Assembly: GCA_902603215.1 (NCBI GenBank)
Contig: CACKTW010000005.1
Location: 1-32,460, forward strand
Length of the DNA stretch: 32,460 bases
Direction of reading: 5' to 3'
Origin: an uncultured Pelagibacteraceae bacterium
Lineage (GTDB): Bacteria; Pseudomonadota; Alphaproteobacteria; Pelagibacterales; Pelagibacteraceae
Shown: in pieces, positions 25,043-32,460 of the stretch
Numbering within the stretch: position 1 is the stretch's first letter
How the letters are laid out: the number at the start of each line of letters is the position of its first letter
The notes under the pieces: model-generated
The model's database searches: none
Seen by the model: the letters and a program-made list of their open reading frames with translations, nothing else
Told to the model about the DNA's origin: nothing
Made by a program: the position numbers and the translations under genes

Positions 25043-26710
25043 CTAAACTCTAACCAAATTAATATTTGTAAAAGGTTTTTTTCCAGTCTTTTCCTTTACA
25101 ATTTTCCTACAACTAATTTTTATTGCTTCAATTAAATTGTTTTCTTGTTTTTTGCTATTTAATGAAAAAGACTTAGTTGTTTTTTGAACTTCATTTTCTA
25201 AATCAAATAAAAAATCTTCTACCTCTGTTTCAATTGGCAAACCTTTGAAAGAAAATATTGGTTTCTTAACAAATTTTCCTTTGCTGTTGATAATTAATGT
25301 TATTTCCAAATACCCATTATTTGCAAGATTTTTTCTTTCTTTGATTGATTGTGAATCTTCACTTACACTAACATTCCCATCAACGTATAATCTTCCTGAT
25401 GGAGCTTTATCAACAACATGTGGTTCTTTACCTGGATATATTTGGACAATATCACCATTTTCTATTTGAACTGGAAAAGGTACCTGCATCTCCTTAGCAA
25501 AATTAATATGTTCCATCATATGTCTGTGTTCACCGTGCACAGGAATTATCGACCTTGGTTTTACCCAATTATACATATCTTTTAAATCTTCTCTATTTGG
25601 ATGCCCCGAAACATGAACAAATTCATTTTCTTCAGAAATTACTTCAATATTATTTTTAACTAATTGGTTATGTAATTTATAAAGTTTTTTTTCATTTCCA
25701 GGAATAATTTTTGATGAAAATATTACTGTATCTCCTTTTTCAATAAAAACATCTGGATGAACATAATTGGTAATCCTCATCATTGCACCCATTGGTTCAC
25801 CTTGGCTTCCTGTACATAAATAAACAATTTTATCTCTAGAAATTTTTTTAGCTTCTCTTGGATCAATGGGCTCAATAACATTTTTTAAATATCCACATTG
25901 TCTTGCTGCCTTAAAAATTTTGTTCATTGATCTTCCAACTAAGGAAATTTGTCTTCCTGTATTTTTTGCACAATAAAAAATACTTTCCATTCTTGCTACG
26001 TTTGATGCAAAAGAAGTTACTAAGATTCTTTTATTTAATCTTTTCATTATATTTAATAAATTTTTTCTAACATCTAATTCTGAGCCAGCTCGACCTGGGC
26101 TAAAAACATTTGTGGAATCGCAAATCATTGCAAGAACTCCGTTTTGACCTATTTCTTTTAATTTTTCTTCATTTATAGTGTTTCCAATTAATGGGTTTGG
26201 ATCGCATTTCCAATCACCCGTATGCAAAATCATTCCTGATGGTGTTTTAATGCTTAGTCCATTTGGCTCAAGAATTGAGTGAGTCAATGTAACAAATTCA
26301 ATTTCAAAAGGTCCTAAGTTTATTTTTCCATTAAGCTGAACTATTTTTAACCTATTACCTATATCAATTTTTTTTTCTTTAAATTTTTCGTTTATTAAAA
26401 CACTTGTGAATGGAGTTGCATAAATATCGCATTTTAATTGGGGCCAAATATGTGCTATTGCACCTATATGATCTTCATGTGCGTGGGTTAATATTATTCC
26501 AAGAAGATCTTCTTTTTTATCAATAATATATCCGGGGTCAGGATAAATTAAATCTATACCTGGAACAGTATCATCAGCAAAGGTAACTCCTATATCAACT
26601 ATCAACCATTTTTGATTCCCGGTATTACCATAAGCAAAAAGATTCATATTCATTCCAATTTCGCCTGAACCTCCCAATGGACAAAACAAAAACTGCTCTC
26701 TTTTATTCAT
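25043..26710 (-). CDS. rnj: Ribonuclease J (metallo-beta-lactamase / beta-CASP nuclease)
   Basis: A zinc-dependent endonuclease and 5'-3' exonuclease for RNA maturation and decay. The 555 residues fit RNase J. They open with FCPLGGSGEIGMNMNLF; the metal-binding HAHEDH is at 76-81, HTGDWKCDP has Asp166, and the beta-CASP part includes SFASNVARMES, CTGSQGEPMGAM and HVSGHPNREDLKDMYNWVKPRSIIPVHGEHRHMMEH. A short C-terminal domain follows, ending in GKKPFTNINLVRV. It belongs to the alphaproteobacterial nuo-birA-coaX-rnj-proS run, with 7 bp between the coaX stop and this ATG. Confidence 0.95.
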   Translation of the reverse strand: MNKREQFLFCPLGGSGEIGMNMNLFAYGNTGNQKWLIVDIGVTFADDTVPGIDLIYPDPGYIIDKKEDLLGIILTHAHEDHIGAIAHIWPQLKCDIYATPFTSVLINEKFKEKKIDIGNRLKIVQLNGKINLGPFEIEFVTLTHSILEPNGLSIKTPSGMILHTGDWKCDPNPLIGNTINEEKLKEIGQNGVLAMICDSTNVFSPGRAGSELDVRKNLLNIMKRLNKRILVTSFASNVARMESIFYCAKNTGRQISLVGRSMNKIFKAARQCGYLKNVIEPIDPREAKKISRDKIVYLCTGSQGEPMGAMMRITNYVHPDVFIEKGDTVIFSSKIIPGNEKKLYKLHNQLVKNNIEVISEENEFVHVSGHPNREDLKDMYNWVKPRSIIPVHGEHRHMMEHINFAKEMQVPFPVQIENGDIVQIYPGKEPHVVDKAPSGRLYVDGNVSVSEDSQSIKERKNLANNGYLEITLIINSKGKFVKKPIFSFKGLPIETEVEDFLFDLENEVQKTTKSFSLNSKKQENNLIEAIKISCRKIVKEKTGKKPFTNINLVRV

Positions 26711-26717
26711 AATATTT

Positions 26718-27476
26718 TTAAATTTTTTTATTTTTTAATAAATAAATTAAACCTTTAATCGTAATATCTTGATCAATAATCACTTTTAACTTTATAGTAT
26801 TTTTAAATAAGTTTGCAAAACCACCGGTTAATATAATTTTATATTTTAATTTTGTTTCTTTAATAATTAAATTCAAGATATTATTAATTAATCCTGAATA
26901 CCCAAGATAAAATCCTGATCTAAGAGCTGAAATTGTATTGTTGCCTATTACCTTGTTAATCTTTTTTAATGTAAAGAACGGAATTTGTTTGGCTGTTTTA
27001 ACAAGATTATTCAAAGACAGGCTAACTCCTGGGGCAATCACACCTCCGTAATATATTCCTTTTTTAACAACATCAAAAGTAGTTGCGGTACCAAAATCTA
27101 AAATTATACAATTATCTTTGTATGAATATCTTGAACCTATAGCGTTAGCTATTCTATCTGAGCCAATTTGCTTTTTATTTACTTTAACACTGATCAAATC
27201 AGAATATTTAGTTTCTTTTAACTCTTTACATCTTATTCCATAATTTTTTTTTAAAAATTTTTTTAAACTTTGATATTTTTTTGGAACAACATTTGCAAAT
27301 AATGCTTTTTCATTAAAATGTTTTTTATTTTTCATAAAAGAAAATTTATTTTTTAAATATTTTTTTTTATTTAGTTTAAATGTTTCCAATTTAATTTTTT
27401 TTAAAATTTTAAACTTTTGATCCAAAACACATATTTTGGTTTCAGTATTTCCTATATCTCCAATTAAACTTTTCAT
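26718..27476 (-). CDS. coaX: Type III pantothenate kinase
   Basis: It phosphorylates pantothenate, the first step of coenzyme A synthesis. The 252-residue protein is an ASKHA-fold kinase. The N-terminal phosphate loop is IGDIGNTETK (Asp7), then GSDRIANAIGSRY (from 105), the second phosphate motif DFGTATTFDVV (127-137) and GGVIAPGVSLSLNNL (from 144). The usual N-terminal 'DxGNT' is intact. It sits between birA (6 bp upstream) and rnj, the standard alphaproteobacterial arrangement. A Bvg-type name is sometimes used for the same family. Confidence 0.94.
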   Translation of the reverse strand: MKSLIGDIGNTETKICVLDQKFKILKKIKLETFKLNKKKYLKNKFSFMKNKKHFNEKALFANVVPKKYQSLKKFLKKNYGIRCKELKETKYSDLISVKVNKKQIGSDRIANAIGSRYSYKDNCIILDFGTATTFDVVKKGIYYGGVIAPGVSLSLNNLVKTAKQIPFFTLKKINKVIGNNTISALRSGFYLGYSGLINNILNLIIKETKLKYKIILTGGFANLFKNTIKLKVIIDQDITIKGLIYLLKNKKI

Positions 27477-27482
27477 AAAAAA

Positions 27483-28067
27483 TTATACCCTCATTAACAA
27501 ATTTTTTGATTTGCTCTTAAAATTTTTAAAATTATATCTACTCAAATTTTGAAAAAAAATACTATATTTATTACAAATTTTAATTACAATTTTTTTAGGA
27601 TCATTTTTTTTTTTAGTCTCAAGAAATAAGTTTGTAGATTTATATTTTTTAAGCAAAGGATTTGAAACAACATTGATTCCAATACCAATAATTAAATATT
27701 TTTTTTTATCTTTAACAATAGTTTCTTGCAAAATTCCACAAATTTTTTTTCTATTTAAAAAAATATCATTAGGTTTTTTAAATTCGATTTTTGATTTTTT
27801 GCAATAAGATTTTAAAACATCTATATTCAAAATTGCATTTATTAATGTAAATTCTTCAATATTTGGAAAATTTTTTTTTAGATTAAAAAAAATTGAAGTA
27901 AATAGATTACCTTTTTCTGAAATCCATTTTCTACCATATCTTCCTCTACCTTTTGTTTGTTCTAAAGCAAACACTATTCCTTTTTCATAATTTTTCTTTT
28001 TAATTAAATCAATTGCAACATCGTTTGTGCTGTTTACTTCTTTATAATTAAAAATTTTGAATTTCAT
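27483..28067 (-). CDS. birA: Biotin-[acetyl-CoA-carboxylase] ligase, short form
   Basis: It activates biotin with ATP and attaches it to biotin carboxyl carrier protein. The catalytic motifs are NSTND (12-16), GRGRYGRKW (40-48), GNLFTSI (53-59), KKPNDIFLNRKKICGIL with catalytic Lys108, and LIIGIGINV. I prefer the ATG at 28067 (194 residues), which gives a TGATG junction with nuoN, over the track's TTG one codon upstream. There is no N-terminal helix-turn-helix, so this is a ligase and not a repressor. It is shorter than most alphaproteobacterial BirA because the C-terminal domain is reduced to a short lysine-rich end. The biotin carrier target is not in this window. Confidence 0.92.
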   Translation of the reverse strand: MKFKIFNYKEVNSTNDVAIDLIKKKNYEKGIVFALEQTKGRGRYGRKWISEKGNLFTSIFFNLKKNFPNIEEFTLINAILNIDVLKSYCKKSKIEFKKPNDIFLNRKKICGILQETIVKDKKKYLIIGIGINVVSNPLLKKYKSTNLFLETKKKNDPKKIVIKICNKYSIFFQNLSRYNFKNFKSKSKNLLMRV

Positions 28068-29488
28068 CAAATGATCTGAATCCTAGATATAAAATCTAAT
28101 AGAATATTTGGATATAAAAAATAAATTAAAATTATTAATGTAGAAAAGATTATTGAAAAGTTTAATCCAAAATTTTTTTCAATATCAAATTTTTCCTTTT
28201 TGTCATCAAAATAAATAATTTTAATAATTCTTAAATAATAAAAAGCAGAAATTACAGTAGAAACTAATCCTATAATAGCGAGTGTATACATTTTTGCATT
28301 GATAACTGACATAAAAATATAAAATTTTGCAAAAAACCCTGCTAAAGGTGGTATGCCAGCTAAAGAAAATAATAATATAAGTAAACTTATAGAAATTAGA
28401 GGATGGTTTTTTGATAATCCAGAAAGATCTTCTATATCTTCATAAAAAATTTCTTTTCTTTTCAGACAATAAATACAAGAAAATATTCCAAGATTCATAA
28501 TTAAATAGATTGAGATATATGATATTGAGCTTTGAATTCCTTCATTGCTACCCGTAGCTAAACCAGCTAGTGCATAACCCATATGACCTATGGAACTATA
28601 TGCCATCAACCTTTTAAGATTTTTTTGCCCTATTGCTGCAACAGCTCCAAAAATCATTGAAGCTAAAGAGATAAAAATAATAATCATTTGCCATTGTTCA
28701 AATGCATTTAAAAAAGGAACAAATAAAAATCTTATAAAGACAGTTAAAGCTGCTATCTTAGGAACCATTGAAAAAAAATTAGTAACTGATGTTGGGGAAC
28801 CTTCATAAACATCAGGTGCCCACATATGAAATGGGACTGCTGAAATTTTAAAAGCAAGACCAACTAATATAAACACAATTCCAAAAACAGAACCTTCATT
28901 TAAACTATTTAGATTGTTCGAAATCACTTCAAAATTTGTTGAACCAGTAAAACCATATATTAACGAAGATCCATAAAGCAGTAAGCCAGATGAAAGAGCG
29001 CTTAAAACAAAGTATTTAAGACCTGCTTCTGATGATCTAAGATTATCTCTATTAAAGGCACATAAAACATAAAGAGAAAGAGACTGTAATTCTAATCCAA
29101 TATAAAACACAATTAAATCATAAGAGCTTATCATAACCATCATTCCTAGTGAGGAAGATAATAAAAGAATTGGGTACTCAATTTTATTTATACCAGTCAA
29201 TTTTATATAATTATATGAAGCCAACATAATAAAAAAAGTTGATATTAAGACTAAAGTTTTCATAAAGGATGACAAGTAATCAACAACATAGCTATCATTA
29301 AATAAATGAACAGGTTGATCTAAAGTAAATTGAAAAATAAAAATTAAGATAAAACTAATAAAAAATACTAAAATAGATAATTTATAAATTAAATCTGCGC
29401 TTTTTTTTTTAAAAACGCCCATCATAAGCAAAAACATTATAGAAACTGATAAAAAAAGTTCAGGAATAATATAGTTGATTTCACTCAT
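28067..29488 (-). CDS. nuoN: NADH-quinone oxidoreductase subunit N
   Basis: An antiporter-like, proton-translocating membrane subunit of respiratory complex I. The 473 residues form about 14 hydrophobic helices. The conserved charged residues of the family are in place: Glu133 in YIGLELQSLSLY, Lys214 in GLAFKISAVPFHMWAPDVYEGSPTSV and Lys244 in MVPKIAAL. FSMVPK and HMWAPDVYEG separate NuoN from NuoM and NuoL. Its ATG overlaps the nuoM TGA (ATGA), and it closes the nuo operon before birA. Confidence 0.96.
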   Translation of the reverse strand: MSEINYIIPELFLSVSIMFLLMMGVFKKKSADLIYKLSILVFFISFILIFIFQFTLDQPVHLFNDSYVVDYLSSFMKTLVLISTFFIMLASYNYIKLTGINKIEYPILLLSSSLGMMVMISSYDLIVFYIGLELQSLSLYVLCAFNRDNLRSSEAGLKYFVLSALSSGLLLYGSSLIYGFTGSTNFEVISNNLNSLNEGSVFGIVFILVGLAFKISAVPFHMWAPDVYEGSPTSVTNFFSMVPKIAALTVFIRFLFVPFLNAFEQWQMIIIFISLASMIFGAVAAIGQKNLKRLMAYSSIGHMGYALAGLATGSNEGIQSSISYISIYLIMNLGIFSCIYCLKRKEIFYEDIEDLSGLSKNHPLISISLLILLFSLAGIPPLAGFFAKFYIFMSVINAKMYTLAIIGLVSTVISAFYYLRIIKIIYFDDKKEKFDIEKNFGLNFSIIFSTLIILIYFLYPNILLDFISRIQII

Positions 29489-30990
29489 TGATTTATTTCA
29501 CCTTGCAAAAAATAAGCAATATTTGTTTCATGGTTATTAATCAAATTAGTTATTGAAACATTAATAGTTTTTAATAGTGGTTCAGGATAAAATCCAAAAA
29601 ATAATACAAAAACAGCTAAAGATAATAGAACAAAAGATTCAATTTTATTTAAGTCAAAAAGCTTTTTTAATTCAACATTTTTAATTTTTCCAAAAATTAC
29701 TCTTTTATAAAGCCATAACATATATGCTGCAGCAAGAATTACGCCTGTTGTTGCCAAAAAAGCCACAAAAATATTCTTTTGGAAAATACCTATTAAAATT
29801 AAAATTTCACCTACAAAACCGCTGGTTCCTGGCAAACCTAATGCGGCTAATGTGAAAATCATAAAAATAAAAGCATATTTTGGCATTATATTTACAAGCC
29901 CGCCGTATGAAGAAATTAATCTTGAATGAAATCTGTCATAAACTACGCCAACGCACAGAAATAATGCTGCTGAAACTAAGCCATGACTAATCATTTGTAT
30001 TATGCTTCCTTCTAAACCTTGTTTGGTTAAAGTGAAGATACCAATTGTTACAAAGCCCATGTGTGCAACTGAAGAATATGCAATTAACTTTTTCATATCA
30101 TCCTGCATCAAAGCTACAAGGGAAGTATATATAATTGCGACAACGCTTAAGAAGTATATTAATGGAGTAAAATAATCTGATGCCAAAGGAAACAAGCCGA
30201 TTGAAAAACGAATAAAACCATATCCAGCCATTTTTAATAAAATTGCTGCTAATATCACTGATCCAGCTGTTGGAGCTTCAACATGTGCATCTGGTAGCCA
30301 TGTATGAACAGGCCACATAGGCAATTTAACTGCAAAAGAACTAAAAAAAGCTAACCAAAGTATATATTGATATTTTTCTGGTATTGTTAGCTGATATAAT
30401 TGAATAACATCAGTGGTTCCGGTCATCCAATAAATTGAGATTATAGCTATTAACATGAATACGGAACCCAAAAGAGTAAATAGAAAAAATTTAAAAGCAG
30501 AATAAACTCTTCTTGGTCCACCCCAAATTCCAATAATTAAAAACATTGGAATTAGACCTCCTTCAAAAAACAAATAAAATACTACTAAATCTAAAGAGCA
30601 AAAAACTCCAATCATTAGAGTTTCCATGATTAATATTGCAATTAAAAATTCTTTAACCCTTACTTTCACGCTTTTAATAACTGATAAGATACAAAGAGGT
30701 GTAATAAATGCTGTAAGCAATATAAATAAAATTGAAATACCATCAATTCCAAATTGAAAATTAAAGTATCCCTTCATCCATTGTTTGTTTTCAATAAATT
30801 GAAATTCAGAAGTTGATAGATCAAAAGAAAACCATAGATAAAGTGTAAATAAAAAATTTACAAATGAAGTAAATAAAGCAACATATTTAATGCTTCTATT
30901 TTCATTGTTTGGATGCGTTTTTATTAAAAAAATAAAAAAAGAACCAAACAAAGGTAAAAAAGTTACAACTGATAAAATAGGAAAATTCAT
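29485..30990 (-). CDS. nuoM: NADH-quinone oxidoreductase subunit M
   Basis: A proton-pumping antiporter-like subunit of complex I. The 501 residues have about 14 transmembrane segments. The conserved channel residues are Glu143 in YLFFEGGLIPMFLIIGIWGG, Lys222 in FAVKLPMWPVHTWLPDAHVEAPTAGSV and Lys253 in ILLKMAGYG; the spacing between the two lysines equals that in E. coli NuoM. A further block is SSVAHMGFVTIGIF. It directly abuts nuoL (stop and start adjacent) and overlaps nuoN. Confidence 0.96.
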   Translation of the reverse strand: MNFPILSVVTFLPLFGSFFIFLIKTHPNNENRSIKYVALFTSFVNFLFTLYLWFSFDLSTSEFQFIENKQWMKGYFNFQFGIDGISILFILLTAFITPLCILSVIKSVKVRVKEFLIAILIMETLMIGVFCSLDLVVFYLFFEGGLIPMFLIIGIWGGPRRVYSAFKFFLFTLLGSVFMLIAIISIYWMTGTTDVIQLYQLTIPEKYQYILWLAFFSSFAVKLPMWPVHTWLPDAHVEAPTAGSVILAAILLKMAGYGFIRFSIGLFPLASDYFTPLIYFLSVVAIIYTSLVALMQDDMKKLIAYSSVAHMGFVTIGIFTLTKQGLEGSIIQMISHGLVSAALFLCVGVVYDRFHSRLISSYGGLVNIMPKYAFIFMIFTLAALGLPGTSGFVGEILILIGIFQKNIFVAFLATTGVILAAAYMLWLYKRVIFGKIKNVELKKLFDLNKIESFVLLSLAVFVLFFGFYPEPLLKTINVSITNLINNHETNIAYFLQGEINQ

Positions 30991-32460
30991 TTAAGTTAAT
31001 ATGAAGTAGGTTAATATAATAGAAAATCCAATAAGCATTACATAAGCATAATGATAAATATATCCATTTTGAAATTGAACAGCTTTAGATGAAAAAAACT
31101 TTATCAATTTAGATAAACCATCCGGACCAAAACGATCTATTGTTCTTTCATCTATTTTTTTCCATAAAAATAAACCAGTTTTTTTTAAAGGTTTTACAAA
31201 AATGAATTCATATAATTCATCAAAATACCATTTGTTTAATAAAAATTGATAAATAAAATTATTTTTTTCTTTAACTCTATTTAAAAATTTCTTATCTCTA
31301 ACGTAAAAATAATAAGAAACAGGAATAGAAATTAGCACTAGCAAAGGTGTTAAAAATATTAACCAATATGGTGGATGAAGATGACTAAATTCGTTAATAA
31401 ATTTAATAGAATTTTTCCAAAAAATCATGTTGCTATCAGGTCCAATAAATAAATCTTTAAAAAGATAGCCAGAAAAAACTGCACCTATAGATAATACAAT
31501 TAATGGAATAAGCATAACCAAAGGTGACTCGTGCATTTCGTTCAATTTAATATTTTCGTTCTGATATTTTCCATGAAAAGTTTTAAATATAAGTCTCCAA
31601 GAATAGATTGAGGTAATTAAAGCTGTTATTATACCAGCTATCGAAGCATAAATTCCTAGATTTGAGTGACTTAAATAAGCAAATTCAATAATTGCATCTT
31701 TAGAATAATATCCTGATAAAAAAGGAAATCCGGTTAATGCTAAAGTTCCTATTAACATTAAAGTCCATGTGTAAGGTAATTTTTTCCATACACCACCCAT
31801 AAAACGAATATCTTGTTCATTTTTAAATGAATGAATTACAGAGCCGGAACCTAAAAATAATAAAGCTTTAAAAAAAGCATGTGTAAATAAATGAAACATG
31901 GCTACATGATAAGCTCCTACTCCAGCAGCAAAAAACATATAACCCAATTGACTGCAAGTTGAATAAGCAATAACTTTTTTAATATCATTTTGAACCAATG
32001 CAACGGTGGCTGCAAAAAAAGCAGTTATAATTCCAACAATGCAAACTACATTTAATGCTACTTGAGAATACTCAAATATAGGAGAACAGCGCACCACTAA
32101 AAAAACGCCGGCTGTTACCATTGTGGCTGCATGAATTAATGCTGAAACAGGAGTTGGACCTTCCATGGCATCTGGTAGCCAAGTATGTAAAAATATTTGA
32201 GCTGATTTTCCCATTGATCCAAGAAATAATAACAAACAAATCAGTGTGATTAGGTTTAAATTAATTCCTAAAAAACTAATTTCTTTATTTGTATGAAGAC
32301 TAACTTGAGAAAAAACTTCAGAATAATTTAGAGTTCCAAAAAAATAAAAAATTAAAAAGATTCCTAGTGCAAAACCAAAATCACCTACTCTATTAACAAT
32401 AAATGCTTTGATTGCTGCTACATTAGCTGAAGGTTTTTTAAACCAAAAACCTATCAATAA
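30991..32460 (-). CDS. nuoL: NADH-quinone oxidoreductase subunit L, 5' end outside window
   Basis: The distal proton-pumping subunit of complex I, carrying the long lateral helix. The frame is open to the last base. The track start at 32457 is a TTG reading as an internal Leu in LLIGFWFKKPSANVAAIKAFIVNRVGDFGFALG, which lies well inside NuoL, so roughly the first 130-150 residues are missing. Visible blocks are FLHTWLPDAMEGPTPVSALIHAATMVTAGVFLVVR, DIKKVIAYSTCSQLGYMFFA and THAFFKALLFLGSGSVIH. The C-terminal part holds the amphipathic region (IDERTIDRFGPDGL) and the final membrane helix. Other nuo genes presumably lie to the right of the window. Confidence 0.96.
   Translation of the reverse strand, partial: LLIGFWFKKPSANVAAIKAFIVNRVGDFGFALGIFLIFYFFGTLNYSEVFSQVSLHTNKEISFLGINLNLITLICLLLFLGSMGKSAQIFLHTWLPDAMEGPTPVSALIHAATMVTAGVFLVVRCSPIFEYSQVALNVVCIVGIITAFFAATVALVQNDIKKVIAYSTCSQLGYMFFAAGVGAYHVAMFHLFTHAFFKALLFLGSGSVIHSFKNEQDIRFMGGVWKKLPYTWTLMLIGTLALTGFPFLSGYYSKDAIIEFAYLSHSNLGIYASIAGIITALITSIYSWRLIFKTFHGKYQNENIKLNEMHESPLVMLIPLIVLSIGAVFSGYLFKDLFIGPDSNMIFWKNSIKFINEFSHLHPPYWLIFLTPLLVLISIPVSYYFYVRDKKFLNRVKEKNNFIYQFLLNKWYFDELYEFIFVKPLKKTGLFLWKKIDERTIDRFGPDGLSKLIKFFSSKAVQFQNGYIYHYAYVMLIGFSIILTYFILT

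Noticed and set aside
32455-32457. TTG start of nuoL in the ORF track
   Set aside because: The frame continues to the window edge and the residue is an internal Leu of NuoL; the real start is outside.
1-32460. A new defence, mobile or biosynthetic system
   Set aside because: Every gene but the truncated first one is assigned to a well-known housekeeping family with intact motifs; there are no integrases, transposases, phage genes or orphan clusters, and intergenic DNA is almost nil.

Overview
The window looks like a piece of core chromosome from a streamlined marine alphaproteobacterium of the SAR11 type (Candidatus Pelagibacter or a close relative). The evidence is very high A+T, almost no intergenic DNA, chained start/stop overlaps (ATGA, TAATG), alphaproteobacterial gene order (proS-lolC-lolD-dnaE; nuoLMN-birA-coaX-rnj; the lpx/bamA/dxr block) and an alphaproteobacterial LexA box (GAAC-N7-GAAC). 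The taxonomic call is inference from content; no rRNA or tRNA gene is present.

Layout, + strand: the 3' end of a PpiD/SurA-like periplasmic folding factor gene, then trpE-trpG-trpD-trpC (chorismate to indole-3-glycerol phosphate), lexA (SOS repressor) and gltX (glutamyl-tRNA synthetase), ending at about 6500. There the orientation flips, and gltX and lpxB overlap tail to tail by 18 bp. Everything from 6483 to the right edge is on the - strand. Read in transcription order from the right edge it is: nuoL (5' end outside the window)-nuoM-nuoN (proton-pumping membrane arm of complex I), birA, coaX, rnj, proS, lolC-lolD (lipoprotein release), dnaE (replicase). A 119-bp gap follows with a structured rpsB leader, then rpsB-tsf-frr (translation), uppS-cdsA-dxr (isoprenoid carrier and phospholipid precursors), bamA-skp (outer membrane protein assembly) and lpxD-fabZ-lpxA-lpxI-lpxB (lipid A).

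How the genes work together: the large - strand block is mostly an envelope-building programme coupled to translation genes. Dxr and UppS feed undecaprenyl carrier synthesis, CdsA makes CDP-diacylglycerol, LpxA/D/I/B make the lipid A disaccharide, Skp and BamA insert outer membrane proteins, and LolCD exports lipoproteins.

No gene-free stretch exceeds 300 bases; the longest is the 119 bp upstream of rpsB. I found no mobile element, CRISPR array, prophage, toxin module or unknown gene cluster, and I do not think this window holds a new multigene system. The points most worth a second look are the compact rpsB leader with a possible pseudoknot at the start site, the LexA box and perfect TATAAT in front of a corrected lexA start, the repeat-built lysine-rich tail on ribosomal protein S2, the Arg-to-Ile change in the BamA VRGF motif, and the absence of pyrH and rseP from their usual places.
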